Shown here: positions 23,353-31,733 of the stretch, piece by piece
Layout: the number at the start of each line of letters is the position of its first letter
How positions within the stretch are numbered: the stretch's first letter is position 1
Origin: Flavobacterium saccharophilum
Lineage (GTDB): Bacteria > Bacteroidota > Bacteroidia > Flavobacteriales > Flavobacteriaceae
Length of the DNA: 64,000 nt
Direction: 5' to 3'
Assembly (NCBI RefSeq): GCF_900142735.1
Contig: NZ_FRBY01000001.1
Span: 372,001-436,000, forward strand
Position numbers and translations under genes: made by a program
Notes under the pieces: model-generated
Databases searched by the model: none
What the model was told of the DNA's origin: nothing
Seen by the model: the letters and a program-made list of their open reading frames with translations, nothing else

Positions 23353-24792
23353 ATGGTATTAAGTAGATTTTGGTTAACTATTTTTATTTCGTCGATTATC
23401 TTTGTTATATTCAGTTTGTTTACTGCCAACACTTATACCATTGATTATGTTCTGAATGGCAAAAAAGACGATCCTATTCTTATTTCCGAAAAATACGCTG
23501 AACAACTTCCTGCTTTCATCAAAGACAGCATCAAAAAAGCGCCTGATCAAACCATGATCATCAATCGTGATACACTTAATGCTGACACCACTTACGTTTA
23601 TAAAAACAAAACCGTAAAAATTTTCAGCGGTGTTCAAAAATCTGATGGTTTATTACCAACTTGTAAAACTACTTTACTTGATTTAATTTTACCATTAATG
23701 GCTTATTTAGCCTTTTTCTGTGGATTAATGGAGCTTTTAATCATTTCAGGAGTTTCTGGAAAATTAGCCAAAGTATTGAGTCCGGTTTTTGTAAAAGTGT
23801 TTCCAACTATTCCAAAAAACCACCCTTCTATCTCATACATGACATTAAACTTTGCCGCCAATTTCTTAGGACTAGATTCGGCTGCAACTCCTTTTGGCCT
23901 TAAGGCAATGGAAAGTTTACAAGAAATAAATCCAGACAAAGACAAAGCAAGTGACGCGCAGATTATGTTTATGTGTCTTCATGCTTCAGGTTTAACCTTA
24001 ATCGCAACTTCCATTATTGGGTATCGCGCTGCAGCAGGTGCGAGTAATCCTGCTGATGTTATGCTTCCTTGTATCATTACCTCGTTTATTGGTACTATTG
24101 CTGCTTTCTTGATCGTTGGAATCAAACAAAAAATCAATTTCAAAAGTGCTTCTCTTGTTATTGGTTTGATGGTATTAATTGCCGCTATCATTGGTTTATT
24201 AATGTATGTAAACCATTTAGATTTAATTGGTAAAAACTACTTTACCACTAATCTTTCTGCATTAATACTGATGGTGATCGTTCTTGCTACTTTGATTTTC
24301 TCCTTCATACATGAAAAGAAATTCACTGATGCCAATACAACTGTTTTTGAATCCTTCGTAGTAGGGGCAAATAATGGAGTTAAAACCGGAGTTACTATTT
24401 TCCCTTATGTTCTAGGGATGTTAGTAGCCATTTCACTATTTAGAAACAGCGGTTTATTTGAAATTATCAGTGATGGTATTGCCTTTGTTTTCTCGAATAT
24501 GGGCGTTAACAAACAAATCACAGATGCCTTACCCGTTGCCATGCTAAGACCGTTTAGCTCAGCAGGATCAAGAGGATTTTTGATTGATTCGATGAATACT
24601 TTTGGAGCTGATTCCTTAACTGGACGATTGAGCAGTATTTTCCAATGTAGTGCTGAAAGTACATTTTATGTGATTGCGGTATACTTTGGTTCTGTAAACA
24701 TAAAAAATACGCGTTACGCTTTAGGAACCATGCTTTTGGTTGATGTGATTTGTGTAATTACGGCAATTTTTGTGGCCAGCTGGTTTTTTTAA
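23353..24792 (+). CDS. Nucleoside recognition (Gate) domain membrane protein, SpmA/SpmB-like fusion
   Basis: A 479-residue inner-membrane protein with about 12 helices and two Gate/nucleoside-recognition domains. The pattern resembles the spore-maturation proteins SpmA and SpmB fused. The LDSAATPFGLKAMESLQEI and MLRPFSSAGSRGFLIDSMN segments are typical of the family. A periplasmic loop near residues 30-90 follows the first helix. The ATG at 23353 is preferred over 23305, because the extra upstream residues read repeat-rich leader. It is followed by the fumarase gene. The function in non-sporulating bacteria is unknown; a nucleoside or peptide transporter is possible. Confidence 0.85.
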   Translation: MVLSRFWLTIFISSIIFVIFSLFTANTYTIDYVLNGKKDDPILISEKYAEQLPAFIKDSIKKAPDQTMIINRDTLNADTTYVYKNKTVKIFSGVQKSDGLLPTCKTTLLDLILPLMAYLAFFCGLMELLIISGVSGKLAKVLSPVFVKVFPTIPKNHPSISYMTLNFAANFLGLDSAATPFGLKAMESLQEINPDKDKASDAQIMFMCLHASGLTLIATSIIGYRAAAGASNPADVMLPCIITSFIGTIAAFLIVGIKQKINFKSASLVIGLMVLIAAIIGLLMYVNHLDLIGKNYFTTNLSALILMVIVLATLIFSFIHEKKFTDANTTVFESFVVGANNGVKTGVTIFPYVLGMLVAISLFRNSGLFEIISDGIAFVFSNMGVNKQITDALPVAMLRPFSSAGSRGFLIDSMNTFGADSLTGRLSSIFQCSAESTFYVIAVYFGSVNIKNTRYALGTMLLVDVICVITAIFVASWFF

Positions 24793-24859
24793 TTATTCGC
24801 GTATAAATTACGATCGAAAAACACCCCTAATTCAAATTCTTTCTTAGATAAATAATTTT

Positions 24860-24867
24860 TAACTTTG
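24860..24867 (+). promoter_or_regulatory. Candidate -7 element of the fumarase gene
   Basis: TAACTTTG matches TAnnTTTG and lies 15 bases before the ATG at 24882. Confidence 0.5.
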
Positions 24868-24881
24868 TCAAAAACAAAGAA

Positions 24882-26486
24882 ATGATTGATTTTATATACC
24901 AGGACCCCTATCCTATTTTAAAGGATGACACACAATATCGCAAAATTACTTCTGATTTTGTAAAAGTTGAAAAATTTGGAGAACGTGAAATTCTAACAGT
25001 TGATCCAAAAGGATTAGAATTATTAGCTGAAGAAGCTTTAACAGATGTTTCGTTCATGTTAAGAACGAGTCATTTGCAAAAACTAAGAAACATTTTGGAC
25101 GATCCAGAAGCTACAGATAACGATCGTTTTGTGGCTTACAATTTACTTCAAAATGCTTCGGTTGCAGCTGAAGGTCAGTTGCCAAGCTGCCAGGATACTG
25201 GAACTGCAATTATAATGGCCAAAAAAGGCGAAAGCATTTTTACCGGTGTTGATGACGCTGAATGGTTAAGCAGAGGAATTTTTAATACCTACCAAAAACG
25301 TAATTTACGTTATTCGCAAATCGTTCCAATTTCGATGTTTGAAGAAAAGAATTCAGGTTCAAATCTTCCGGCACAGATTGATATTTATGCTAAAAAGGGA
25401 GATTCATATGAATTTTTATTCATGGCAAAAGGTGGCGGATCTGCTAATAAAACCTATTTATACCAGCAAACTAAATCTTTATTGAATGAAAAGTCTATGG
25501 ATGCTTTTGTTCGTGCAAAAATCAAAGATTTAGGAACTTCTGCTTGTCCTCCGTACCACTTGGCTTTGGTTATTGGTGGAACTTCTGCGGAAGCGAACTT
25601 AAGCGCGGTTAAAAAAGCATCTGCTGGTTATTACGACAATTTACCAACTACAGGAAACATGGCTGGTCAGGCTTTTCGTGATCATGAATGGGAACAAAAA
25701 GTACAGCAAATTTGCCAGGAAAGTGCTATTGGGGCACAGTTTGGGGGAAAATATTTCACACATGATGTTCGTGTAATTCGTTTGCCTCGTCACGCTGCTT
25801 CTTGTCCGGTTGGGTTGGGAGTTTCTTGTTCTGCGGATAGGAATATCAAAGGAAAAATCACAAAAGATGGAATTTACGTAGAACAATTAGAAGTAAATCC
25901 GAAACAATTTTTACCAGAAACGGCTCCACATTTAGAAGCTCCGGTTGAAATTGATTTAAATATGCCAATGAAAGATATGTTGGCAAAATTATCTCAATAT
26001 CCAATAAAAACACGTTTAAAACTAAACGGAACTGTAATTGTTGCCCGTGACATTGCGCACGCAAAAATTATGGAAATGTTGGAAGCTGGTCAACCAATGC
26101 CGGAATACTTTAAAAATCACCCTGTTTATTACGCTGGCCCGGCAAAAACTCCGGAAGGAATGGCTTCAGGAAGTTTTGGACCAACAACCGCAGGACGTAT
26201 GGACGTTTATGTAGATGAATTCCAAAAACATGGCGGAAGTATGATTATGCTTGCAAAAGGAAACCGTACTAAACAAGTTACCGATGCTTGTAACAAATAT
26301 GGTGGATTCTATTTGGGTTCTATCGGAGGTCCGGCAGCTATTTTAGCTCAGGATAATATCTTAAAAGTTGAAGTTGTTGACTTTGAAGAGTTAGGAATGG
26401 AAGCTGTTCGTAAAATCACCGTTAAAGATTTCCCTGCATTTATCATTACAGATGATAAAGGAAATGATTTCTTTGAAAATCTTTAA
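24882..26486 (+). CDS. fumA: Class I (iron-sulfur) fumarate hydratase
   Basis: A 534-residue TCA-cycle enzyme that interconverts fumarate and L-malate with a [4Fe-4S] cluster, in the cytosol. The alpha-like region shows [13 protein letters not shown] and [21 protein letters not shown], and the beta-like region [26 protein letters not shown]. Three Cys in these blocks (SCQD, ACPP, SCPVG) are the cluster ligands. Length (534) is normal for FumA/FumB type. It has its own promoter element and a nested terminator after it. Confidence 0.95.
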   Translation: MIDFIYQDPYPILKDDTQYRKITSDFVKVEKFGEREILTVDPKGLELLAEEALTDVSFMLRTSHLQKLRNILDDPEATDNDRFVAYNLLQNASVAAEGQLPSCQDTGTAIIMAKKGESIFTGVDDAEWLSRGIFNTYQKRNLRYSQIVPISMFEEKNSGSNLPAQIDIYAKKGDSYEFLFMAKGGGSANKTYLYQQTKSLLNEKSMDAFVRAKIKDLGTSACPPYHLALVIGGTSAEANLSAVKKASAGYYDNLPTTGNMAGQAFRDHEWEQKVQQICQESAIGAQFGGKYFTHDVRVIRLPRHAASCPVGLGVSCSADRNIKGKITKDGIYVEQLEVNPKQFLPETAPHLEAPVEIDLNMPMKDMLAKLSQYPIKTRLKLNGTVIVARDIAHAKIMEMLEAGQPMPEYFKNHPVYYAGPAKTPEGMASGSFGPTTAGRMDVYVDEFQKHGGSMIMLAKGNRTKQVTDACNKYGGFYLGSIGGPAAILAQDNILKVEVVDFEELGMEAVRKITVKDFPAFIITDDKGNDFFENL

Positions 26487-26489
26487 GGG

Positions 26490-26607
26490 TTTGCCACAAA
26501 GTCACTAAGACACAAATTTTTTTATACTGAAAAACCGCCTTTTGGGCGGTTTTTTTTGTTTCATTAAAGGAATTATTTTCTTTGTATCTTAGTGACTTTG
26601 TGGCAAA
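26490..26607. terminator. Terminator nested in a 27-bp inverted repeat
   Basis: The core hairpin ACCGCC-TTTTG-GGCGGT (26534-26550) is followed by T8. Around it, 26490-26516 and 26581-26607 form 27-bp arms with one mismatch; the arms are built of 8-base units such as AAGTCACT and AAGACACA. It lies between convergent fumarase and PAS genes, so it can act in both directions. Confidence 0.88.
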
Positions 26608-26612
26608 TAACA

Positions 26613-27110
26613 TCAGGCACTTTTCTCTTCACTTTCAAAAGCGATATAATGTGACAGCTCTCCTTTTAAATTAAAAATAGGTACGCTGTCTATTTTGCAT
26701 TTATAGATTTCACCATCTTTTTTATAGTTCTCAATAGTTTTCTCAAACGGAACTTGCAACTGAATAGCCATTTTTATCTCATTTAAGGCTATTTCAGATG
26801 TTTTTGGTCCCTGGAACATCTTTGGGGTTTTCCCAAGGATTTCGCTTTCTGTATAGCCCGTCATTTTCTTGATTCCGTTGGAGGCAAAAACGATTTTCAA
26901 ATTCACATCGGTAACTAAAATAACCTCATCTAAAATTCGGTCTCTAATTTGCAGTTTTTTATCATTCCATTTAAAACGATTTGAAATTTTATCTACTTTT
27001 TTTAAATCAGCAAAAACTGCCCGTAGTTCATTTAGATATTCATAGTGAAAATCCCAGGATAAAATGGGAACGGTATTCCGTTGCGGGATTTCTTCTTTAG
27101 TATTTTTCAT
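26613..27110 (-). CDS. PAS domain protein, LOV-like but without the photoactive cysteine
   Basis: A 165-residue protein with one PAS domain (residues about 58-160). VILVTDVNLKIVFASNGIKKMTGYTESEILGKTPKMFQGPKTS is a PAS/LOV opening, and KKDGEIYKCKIDSVPIFNLKGELSHYIAFESE its closing sheet. In photoreceptors of the LOV class the middle reads GRNCRFLQG with a reactive Cys. Here it reads GKTPKMFQG with Pro at that place, so light adduct formation is not expected. No output domain is present. It may be a sensor subunit of a larger system. Monocistronic, convergent with fumarase. Confidence 0.82.
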   Translation of the reverse strand: MKNTKEEIPQRNTVPILSWDFHYEYLNELRAVFADLKKVDKISNRFKWNDKKLQIRDRILDEVILVTDVNLKIVFASNGIKKMTGYTESEILGKTPKMFQGPKTSEIALNEIKMAIQLQVPFEKTIENYKKDGEIYKCKIDSVPIFNLKGELSHYIAFESEEKSA

Positions 27111-27205
27111 TTTTGAAGTGGTATTGAAAAATTTTCTACAGTAAAGATAGAGAGAAAATTCATCATAAAAGCTAGATTTCTAAGTTTTTAACGCTAGTTT
27201 GTTTA

Positions 27206-28288
27206 TCAAAAAGCAAACTTTAACTGAACAACAACCGCTTTCTTCTCTTCATTATTCAAATTGCTTAAAGAGATTCCGAGTAAGCGAACAGAATCTTTCA
27301 TCTTTTCCTGGTACAATAATTCTTCTACGGTTTCAAGGATTAAACTTTTATCAGAAATAAAATAAGGTAATGTTTTGCTACGTGTTTGCTGTGTAAAATC
27401 ACTGTATTTGATTTTCAAAGTAACTGTTTTTCCTGAAATATTATGTTTTTTTAATCGTTTTTCAAGAGAAGTTGCAATTCTTTCCAGCTGCTCCAACATA
27501 AAAATTTCCGAAGATAAATTCACATCAAAGGTATGTTCTGCCGCTACTGACTTTGTAACCCGATATGATTTTACTTCGCTATTATGAATTCCCCGAACTA
27601 CTTTATAATAAAATGCGCCTGATTTCCCGAAATGCTTTTCCAGAAATTCTTCCGATTTTGTTTTTAAATCGGCACCGGTAAAAATTCCCAACTGATACAT
27701 TTTCTCGGTAGTTACTTTTCCGACACCATAAAACTTCCGAATAGGTAATTCTTCCAGAAAAGATAAAATTTCATCCGGATTTACTGTTTTCTGCCCGTTT
27801 GGTTTATTGATATCACTGGCGATTTTAGCTACGAATTTATTCACTGAAATTCCTGCCGAAGCAGTCAATCCAACTTCATTTAAGATTCTCAACCGGATTT
27901 CCTGAGCTAGTAAACTGGCACTCGGATTTCCTTTTTTATTCTGAGTAACATCTAGATAGGCTTCATCTAGTGACAATGGCTCCACAAGATCTGTGTATTC
28001 ATGAAAGATTTTGTGAATTTTACCTGAAATTTCTTTGTACCTATCAAATCTCGGACGGACAAAAATTATTTCAGGACAATATTTTTTGGCCAAAACCCCA
28101 CTTATAGCACTTCGAACACCAAATTTACGGGCTTCATAACTTGCTGCTGAAACTACTCCTCTATTCTCTGAACCGCCTACAGCAACAGGTTTTCCTCGTA
28201 AAGCAGGATTGTCCATTTGCTCTACCGAAGCATAAAAAGCATCCATATCAATATGGATAATTTTACGGTATGTAGGTGCTTCAGACAT
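27206..28288 (-). CDS. dinB: DNA polymerase IV
   Basis: A 360-residue Y-family translesion polymerase. The palm residues are visible: HIDMDAFYASVEQ (D14, then the steric-gate-side FY) and SLDEAYLDV. KFVAKIASDINKPNG and KFYGVGKVTTEKM (thumb helix-hairpin-helix) complete the catalytic core. The little-finger domain ends near residue 350, without a long C-terminal clamp tail. It copies past damaged bases. Monocistronic, with an 95-base gap to the PAS gene. Confidence 0.95.
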   Translation of the reverse strand: MSEAPTYRKIIHIDMDAFYASVEQMDNPALRGKPVAVGGSENRGVVSAASYEARKFGVRSAISGVLAKKYCPEIIFVRPRFDRYKEISGKIHKIFHEYTDLVEPLSLDEAYLDVTQNKKGNPSASLLAQEIRLRILNEVGLTASAGISVNKFVAKIASDINKPNGQKTVNPDEILSFLEELPIRKFYGVGKVTTEKMYQLGIFTGADLKTKSEEFLEKHFGKSGAFYYKVVRGIHNSEVKSYRVTKSVAAEHTFDVNLSSEIFMLEQLERIATSLEKRLKKHNISGKTVTLKIKYSDFTQQTRSKTLPYFISDKSLILETVEELLYQEKMKDSVRLLGISLSNLNNEEKKAVVVQLKFAF

Positions 28289-28393
28289 ACTACAAATTTA
28301 AACAGGAAAGCTTGAAAATGAGATGAAAAAAATCATAAAAATAAACTCATTTAAAGATTAACAACTAAATGATCGCAAACAAATCATTTTCTT

Positions 28394-28401
28394 TATTTTT
28401 G
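28394..28401 (+). promoter_or_regulatory. Candidate -7 element
   Basis: TATTTTTG matches TAnnTTTG and lies 23 bases before the phosphatase ATG at 28425. Confidence 0.45.
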
Positions 28402-28424
28402 TATGCTATTCGAAATAAATTAAA

Positions 28425-29159
28425 ATGCGAACATTTGTTATAGGCGATATACACGGAGGATTACTCGCACTTGAACAAGTGTTGAAAAAAGCCGAAGTTA
28501 CCACAGAAGATACTCTAATTTTTTTAGGCGATTATGTTGATGGCTGGAGTCAATCAGCAGAAGTAATCGAATATTTGATTGATCTTAAAAACAAGCAAAA
28601 CTGTATTTGCATCAGAGGAAATCATGATCAGCTTGCATTGGACTGGCTGGAGAACAGACATGAAGAATTTGATGAGGAAATGTGGTACAAACATGGCGGT
28701 AAAGCCACTGTTGAAGGCTACGCTAAATTGTCTGAACAAAGAAAAAAAGAGCATATTGTTTTCTTAGAATCTTTACAGGATTATTACCATGACGATCAAA
28801 ATCGATTATTTGTGCATGCTGGCTTTACTAATTTGAACGGTGTTGTCTGGGAATATTTCCCAAAATTATTCTATTGGGACAGAACGCTTTGGGAAACGGC
28901 ACTTTCGTTAGACCCAAAACTTAACATGTATGATCCCTATTACCCTAAACGCTTTACTGTTTACAAAGAAATATTTATTGGACACACTCCGGTAACCAGA
29001 ATTGGCCAAACTATTCCAGTTAATAGAGCCTGTGTCTGGAATGTTGATACAGGGGCAGCTTTTAAAGGTCCGTTAACGATTATGAATGTTGACACTAAAG
29101 AATTCTGGCAAAGTGATCCGCTAAATGAATTGTATTCTAACGAAAAAGGTAGGAATTAA
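28425..29159 (+). CDS. Metallophosphoesterase, serine/threonine phosphatase (PrpA-like)
   Basis: A 244-residue calcineurin-like phosphoesterase. The signature blocks are in order: GDIHGG (7-12), FLGDYVDGW, IRGNHDQLA, FVHAGFT, IFIGHTPV. All metal-binding Asp, His and Asn are present. This spacing is that of bacterial PP2A-like Ser/Thr phosphatases, which dephosphorylate proteins or, in some cases, diadenosine polyphosphates. It is cytosolic. It is transcribed from a TATTTTTG element and followed by an unrelated outer-membrane gene with its own promoter. Confidence 0.88.
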   Translation: MRTFVIGDIHGGLLALEQVLKKAEVTTEDTLIFLGDYVDGWSQSAEVIEYLIDLKNKQNCICIRGNHDQLALDWLENRHEEFDEEMWYKHGGKATVEGYAKLSEQRKKEHIVFLESLQDYYHDDQNRLFVHAGFTNLNGVVWEYFPKLFYWDRTLWETALSLDPKLNMYDPYYPKRFTVYKEIFIGHTPVTRIGQTIPVNRACVWNVDTGAAFKGPLTIMNVDTKEFWQSDPLNELYSNEKGRN

Positions 29160-29171
29160 TCTATAAAAAAT

Positions 29172-29179
29172 TAAATTTG
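29172..29179 (+). promoter_or_regulatory. Candidate -7 element
   Basis: TAAATTTG matches TAnnTTTG and lies 28 bases before the ATG at 29208. Confidence 0.5.
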
Positions 29180-29207
29180 CAATCCAAAATAATTAATATT
29201 TAAATTT

Positions 29208-29738
29208 ATGAAAAAAGTTATTACATTTTTGTTTTTAGTATCATTCGGTTTAACACAAGCGCAACAGGCGTTTACAGGAAAAGGTGATGTAAGAGTTAAC
29301 GTTGGTGCTAATTTACAAGATGGTGGTTCAGGAATTCAGGGTTCTGTTGATTTTGGTTTAGGAGAAAATTTCTCTTTTGGTTTTGTTTCGACTTATCTTT
29401 TAGGAGTAGATAATTTCACCGGTTATTACCATAATAATCCAACTCCTTACACTGATGAAAAACCAGAATTTCAAGATCGTTTTGACGCAAAAGCAAGAAT
29501 AAATGCCAATTTAAGTAGTGTAATTGGCGTAGAACAATTAGACATTTATCCTGGTTTGAGTCTTGGATTACATAATTTTGGAGGACATATTGGTGGTCGT
29601 TATTTTTTCACTGACGGTTTTGGTGTTTTCACAGAAATTGGATTTCCAATTGCTAAATATAGCGACAACAACGACATATTTGATCATTTAAACAATCAGG
29701 CTACTTTTAGTTTAGGCGCTTCTTTTAATTTGCAATAA
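29208..29738 (+). CDS. Predicted outer-membrane beta-barrel protein (DUF6646-like)
   Basis: A 176-residue exported protein (signal peptide MKKVITFLFLVSFGLTQA) followed by amphipathic strands with glycine and aromatic turns: GSVDFGLGENFSFGFVSTYLLG, LGLHNFGGHIGGRYFFTDGFGVFTEIG. It ends in FSLGASFNLQ. The pattern is an eight-strand-type outer-membrane barrel of flavobacteria. It likely sits in the outer membrane. I think it matches the DUF6646 family but am not certain of the number. The function is unknown. It has its own -7 element and ends at a nested terminator. Confidence 0.72.
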   Translation: MKKVITFLFLVSFGLTQAQQAFTGKGDVRVNVGANLQDGGSGIQGSVDFGLGENFSFGFVSTYLLGVDNFTGYYHNNPTPYTDEKPEFQDRFDAKARINANLSSVIGVEQLDIYPGLSLGLHNFGGHIGGRYFFTDGFGVFTEIGFPIAKYSDNNDIFDHLNNQATFSLGASFNLQ

Positions 29739-29740
29739 AT

Positions 29741-29862
29741 TATTGCCACAAAGTCACTAAGACACAAAGTTTATAAATAATAAAACCGCCTGAATTAGGG
29801 CGGTTTTATTATTTAAATTAACATGTAATTTTTCTTCGTGCCTTCGTGCCTTTGTGGCAATA
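29741..29862. terminator. Terminator nested in inverted 8-base-unit arms
   Basis: The core AAAACCGCC-TGAATTA-GGGCGGTTTT (29782-29807) lies between arms 29741-29769 and 29834-29862. These 29-base arms pair with four mismatches and repeat NCACNAAG units. They separate the barrel gene from the convergent CoA-transferase gene. Confidence 0.85.
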
Positions 29863-29876
29863 ACCTTTGAGGTTAA

Positions 29877-30530
29877 TTAAATTGCCATTTCCGGAATCTC
29901 ACCTTCAATTATCAATTCTGCTTCAGTTGATGCAATGATGTGCTCAACAGAAACTCCTGGCGCTCTTTCTAAGAGCTTAAAACCCTTTTCTGTTACTTCG
30001 AGAACTGCCAATTCCGTTACAACCTTTTTAACGCAGCCTACACCCGTTAATGGTAAAGTACATTTTTTAAGAATTTTTGATTCTCCAGCTTTATTAACGT
30101 GCATCATCGCAACGATTATATTTTCGGCGGAAGCCACCAAATCCATAGCACCTCCCATTCCTTTTACCATTTTTCCAGGAATTTTCCAGTTGGCGATATC
30201 TCCATTTTCTGAAACTTCCATAGCTCCCAGGATCGTTAAATCTACTTTTTGGCTTCGAATCATTCCGAAACTAAAAGCCGAATCAAAGAAACTCGCTCCC
30301 GGAAGTGTTGTAATCGTTTGTTTTCCAGCGTTGATAATGTCAGCATCTTCTTCTCCTGCAAACGGGAAAGGCCCCATACCAAGAACTCCGTTTTCACTTT
30401 GAAATTCAACTGCAACATCTTCACGCACATAATTCGCAACCAATGTCGGAATCCCGATTCCAAGATTAACGAAATATCGGTCTTTTACTTCTTTTGCAAT
30501 ACGTTTTGCAATATCTTCTTTTGTTAACAT
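29877..30530 (-). CDS. scoB: 3-oxoacid CoA-transferase subunit B
   Basis: A 217-residue beta subunit of succinyl-CoA:3-ketoacid CoA-transferase. QSENGVLGMGPFP carries the catalytic Glu that becomes the covalent CoA thioester. IPTLVANYV and GKMVKGMGGAMDLVA are also typical. The enzyme moves CoA from succinyl-CoA to acetoacetate in ketone-body and short-chain acid use. Its alpha partner (31728-32429) lies upstream in the same direction but is separated by a beta-lactamase gene and repeats, so the operon is interrupted. C-terminal ITLPGASFFDSAFSF motif intact; full length. Confidence 0.93.
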   Translation of the reverse strand: MLTKEDIAKRIAKEVKDRYFVNLGIGIPTLVANYVREDVAVEFQSENGVLGMGPFPFAGEEDADIINAGKQTITTLPGASFFDSAFSFGMIRSQKVDLTILGAMEVSENGDIANWKIPGKMVKGMGGAMDLVASAENIIVAMMHVNKAGESKILKKCTLPLTGVGCVKKVVTELAVLEVTEKGFKLLERAPGVSVEHIIASTEAELIIEGEIPEMAI

Positions 30531-30536
30531 AAACTG

Positions 30537-30632
30537 AATGTGTCAATTTGGAAATTAGATAATTAGATAATGCCTCACTTTGCATAATCTATGTAATTAT
30601 CTAATTATCACATTTTATAATTATCTAATTTT
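30537..30632. repeat. Copy 1 of the AATTAGATAATT palindromic repeat
   Basis: Contains AATTAGATAATTAGATAATG, a short centre, and a decayed complementary arm rich in AATTATCTAATT, ending at the beta-lactamase stop (30625-30627 supplies TAG on the minus strand). It lies between the beta-lactamase gene and scoB. Copies 2 and 3 lie on the other side of the beta-lactamase gene. Confidence 0.72.
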
Positions 30633-31512
30633 TCTTGGAAAAATAATCCCAGGTTGCTCTGGCAATGTCTGCAATTACCTTCTCAGTATCTTCTTGTTTT
30701 TCTGTAATCTCCTTTAAATAAACCGAAAGAATAAAATGTTTTCCGTTTGGAAGCTTTACAATTCCAATATCGTTCATGGCAACTCTCAGGTTATCATCAT
30801 TAGTTCCAGATGTACCAGTTCTGTGTGCCAATTCTGTTCCTGCGGGAAGACCGGCTTTCATCCAGGTAAGTCCTCTTGAAGTTTCTACCATTATCTGATA
30901 TAAATATTGAGTTGTACTTTCTTTTAGAACTTCTCCTTTATAGAATTTCTCCAGCAATTCCGTCGTGGCCAATGGTGTTGTTGTATTTACATAAAGGTTT
31001 TTCCAGCTTTCCATTTGCTTTTCATTGACCTTAATCACGAAATCCTTAATTCCTTGTTTGTCTATAAACTTCTGAACGACTTTTGTACCTCCAACTAAAT
31101 CTATCAATATGTCACATCCGTTATTGTCACTATGTGAAACTGTATACCTCAACACCTGATCTAATGTTAAAAACATATTCCCATTTGGGTATTCTTCCCT
31201 CATTGGGCTCCACGTATTTTCGTGTAATTCTTTCTTCTTAATAAAGATTTTTTGATTTAATGAAAGCTTTCCTTCATCAACCTGACTTAAAACAGTTAAA
31301 GCAATATGGAATTTAAAAACACTCATCATTGGTGCCTTTAGATTTCCGTTAATGCTAATCGTATCTTTATCCTCAATACTTTTAATAGAGATCCCAACTG
31401 TAGCGTTCTTAGTTGCAATAATTTGATTTAATTGTTGCCTAAGATCAGACGTCGTTTGTGAAAAACTCTGAAACGAGAGAAAAGAAATTAGAAGTATAGA
31501 AATACGATTCAT
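30625..31512 (-). CDS. Class A beta-lactamase, subclass A2-like
   Basis: A 295-residue periplasmic serine beta-lactamase with a signal peptide (MNRISILLISFLSFQSFSQ). Motifs are S64-V-F-K67 (SxxK), S128-D-N130 (SDN), probable general base E164 and R231-T-G233 in place of K-T-G. Length and the order TSRGLTWMKAGLPAGTELAHRTGTSG resemble the PER/CfxA-like subclass A2. The ATG at 31512 is used because it opens the signal peptide; the frame runs further up to 31590. It splits scoA from scoB and is flanked by one family of palindromic repeats. Confidence 0.92.
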   Translation of the reverse strand: MNRISILLISFLSFQSFSQTTSDLRQQLNQIIATKNATVGISIKSIEDKDTISINGNLKAPMMSVFKFHIALTVLSQVDEGKLSLNQKIFIKKKELHENTWSPMREEYPNGNMFLTLDQVLRYTVSHSDNNGCDILIDLVGGTKVVQKFIDKQGIKDFVIKVNEKQMESWKNLYVNTTTPLATTELLEKFYKGEVLKESTTQYLYQIMVETSRGLTWMKAGLPAGTELAHRTGTSGTNDDNLRVAMNDIGIVKLPNGKHFILSVYLKEITEKQEDTEKVIADIARATWDYFSKKN

Positions 31513-31540
31513 TATTTTATTTTTATAAGGCCTTTTGTGA

Positions 31541-31637
31541 ATGTGCCAATTAGAAAATTTGATAATTAGATAATGCTGGGCTTTGTGCAATCTAATTCAT
31601 TATCTAATTGACTAATTATCTCAATTATCTAATTTTT
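31541..31637. repeat. Copy 2 of the AATTAGATAATT palindromic repeat
   Basis: About 97 bases, from ATGTGCCAATTAGAAAAT to AATTATCTAATTTTTTA. Arms GATAATTAGATAATG and CATTATCTAATTGACTAATT are complementary with small mismatches. It lies directly upstream of the beta-lactamase signal-peptide start. Confidence 0.8.
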
Positions 31638-31640
31638 TAA

Positions 31641-31733
31641 ATGTGTCAATTAGAAATTTGATAATTAGATAATGCCTGTCTCTGCGCAATCTAATTCATT
31701 ATCTAATTGACTAATTATCTCCATTATCTAATT
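31641..31733. repeat. Copy 3 of the AATTAGATAATT palindromic repeat
   Basis: Nearly identical to copy 2 and offset by 100 bases: ATGTGTCAATTAGAAATT, GATAATTAGATAATG, then CATTATCTAATTGACTAATT. Its right end overlaps the scoA C-terminus, and the scoA TAG stop (31728-31730) lies inside it. Confidence 0.8.

Noticed and set aside
30537..31733. Repeats around the beta-lactamase gene as integron attC sites
   Set aside because: No integrase is seen and the palindromes lack RYYYAAC/GTTRRRY core sites. They are AT-rich 8-base-unit arms of the kind seen at other gaps.
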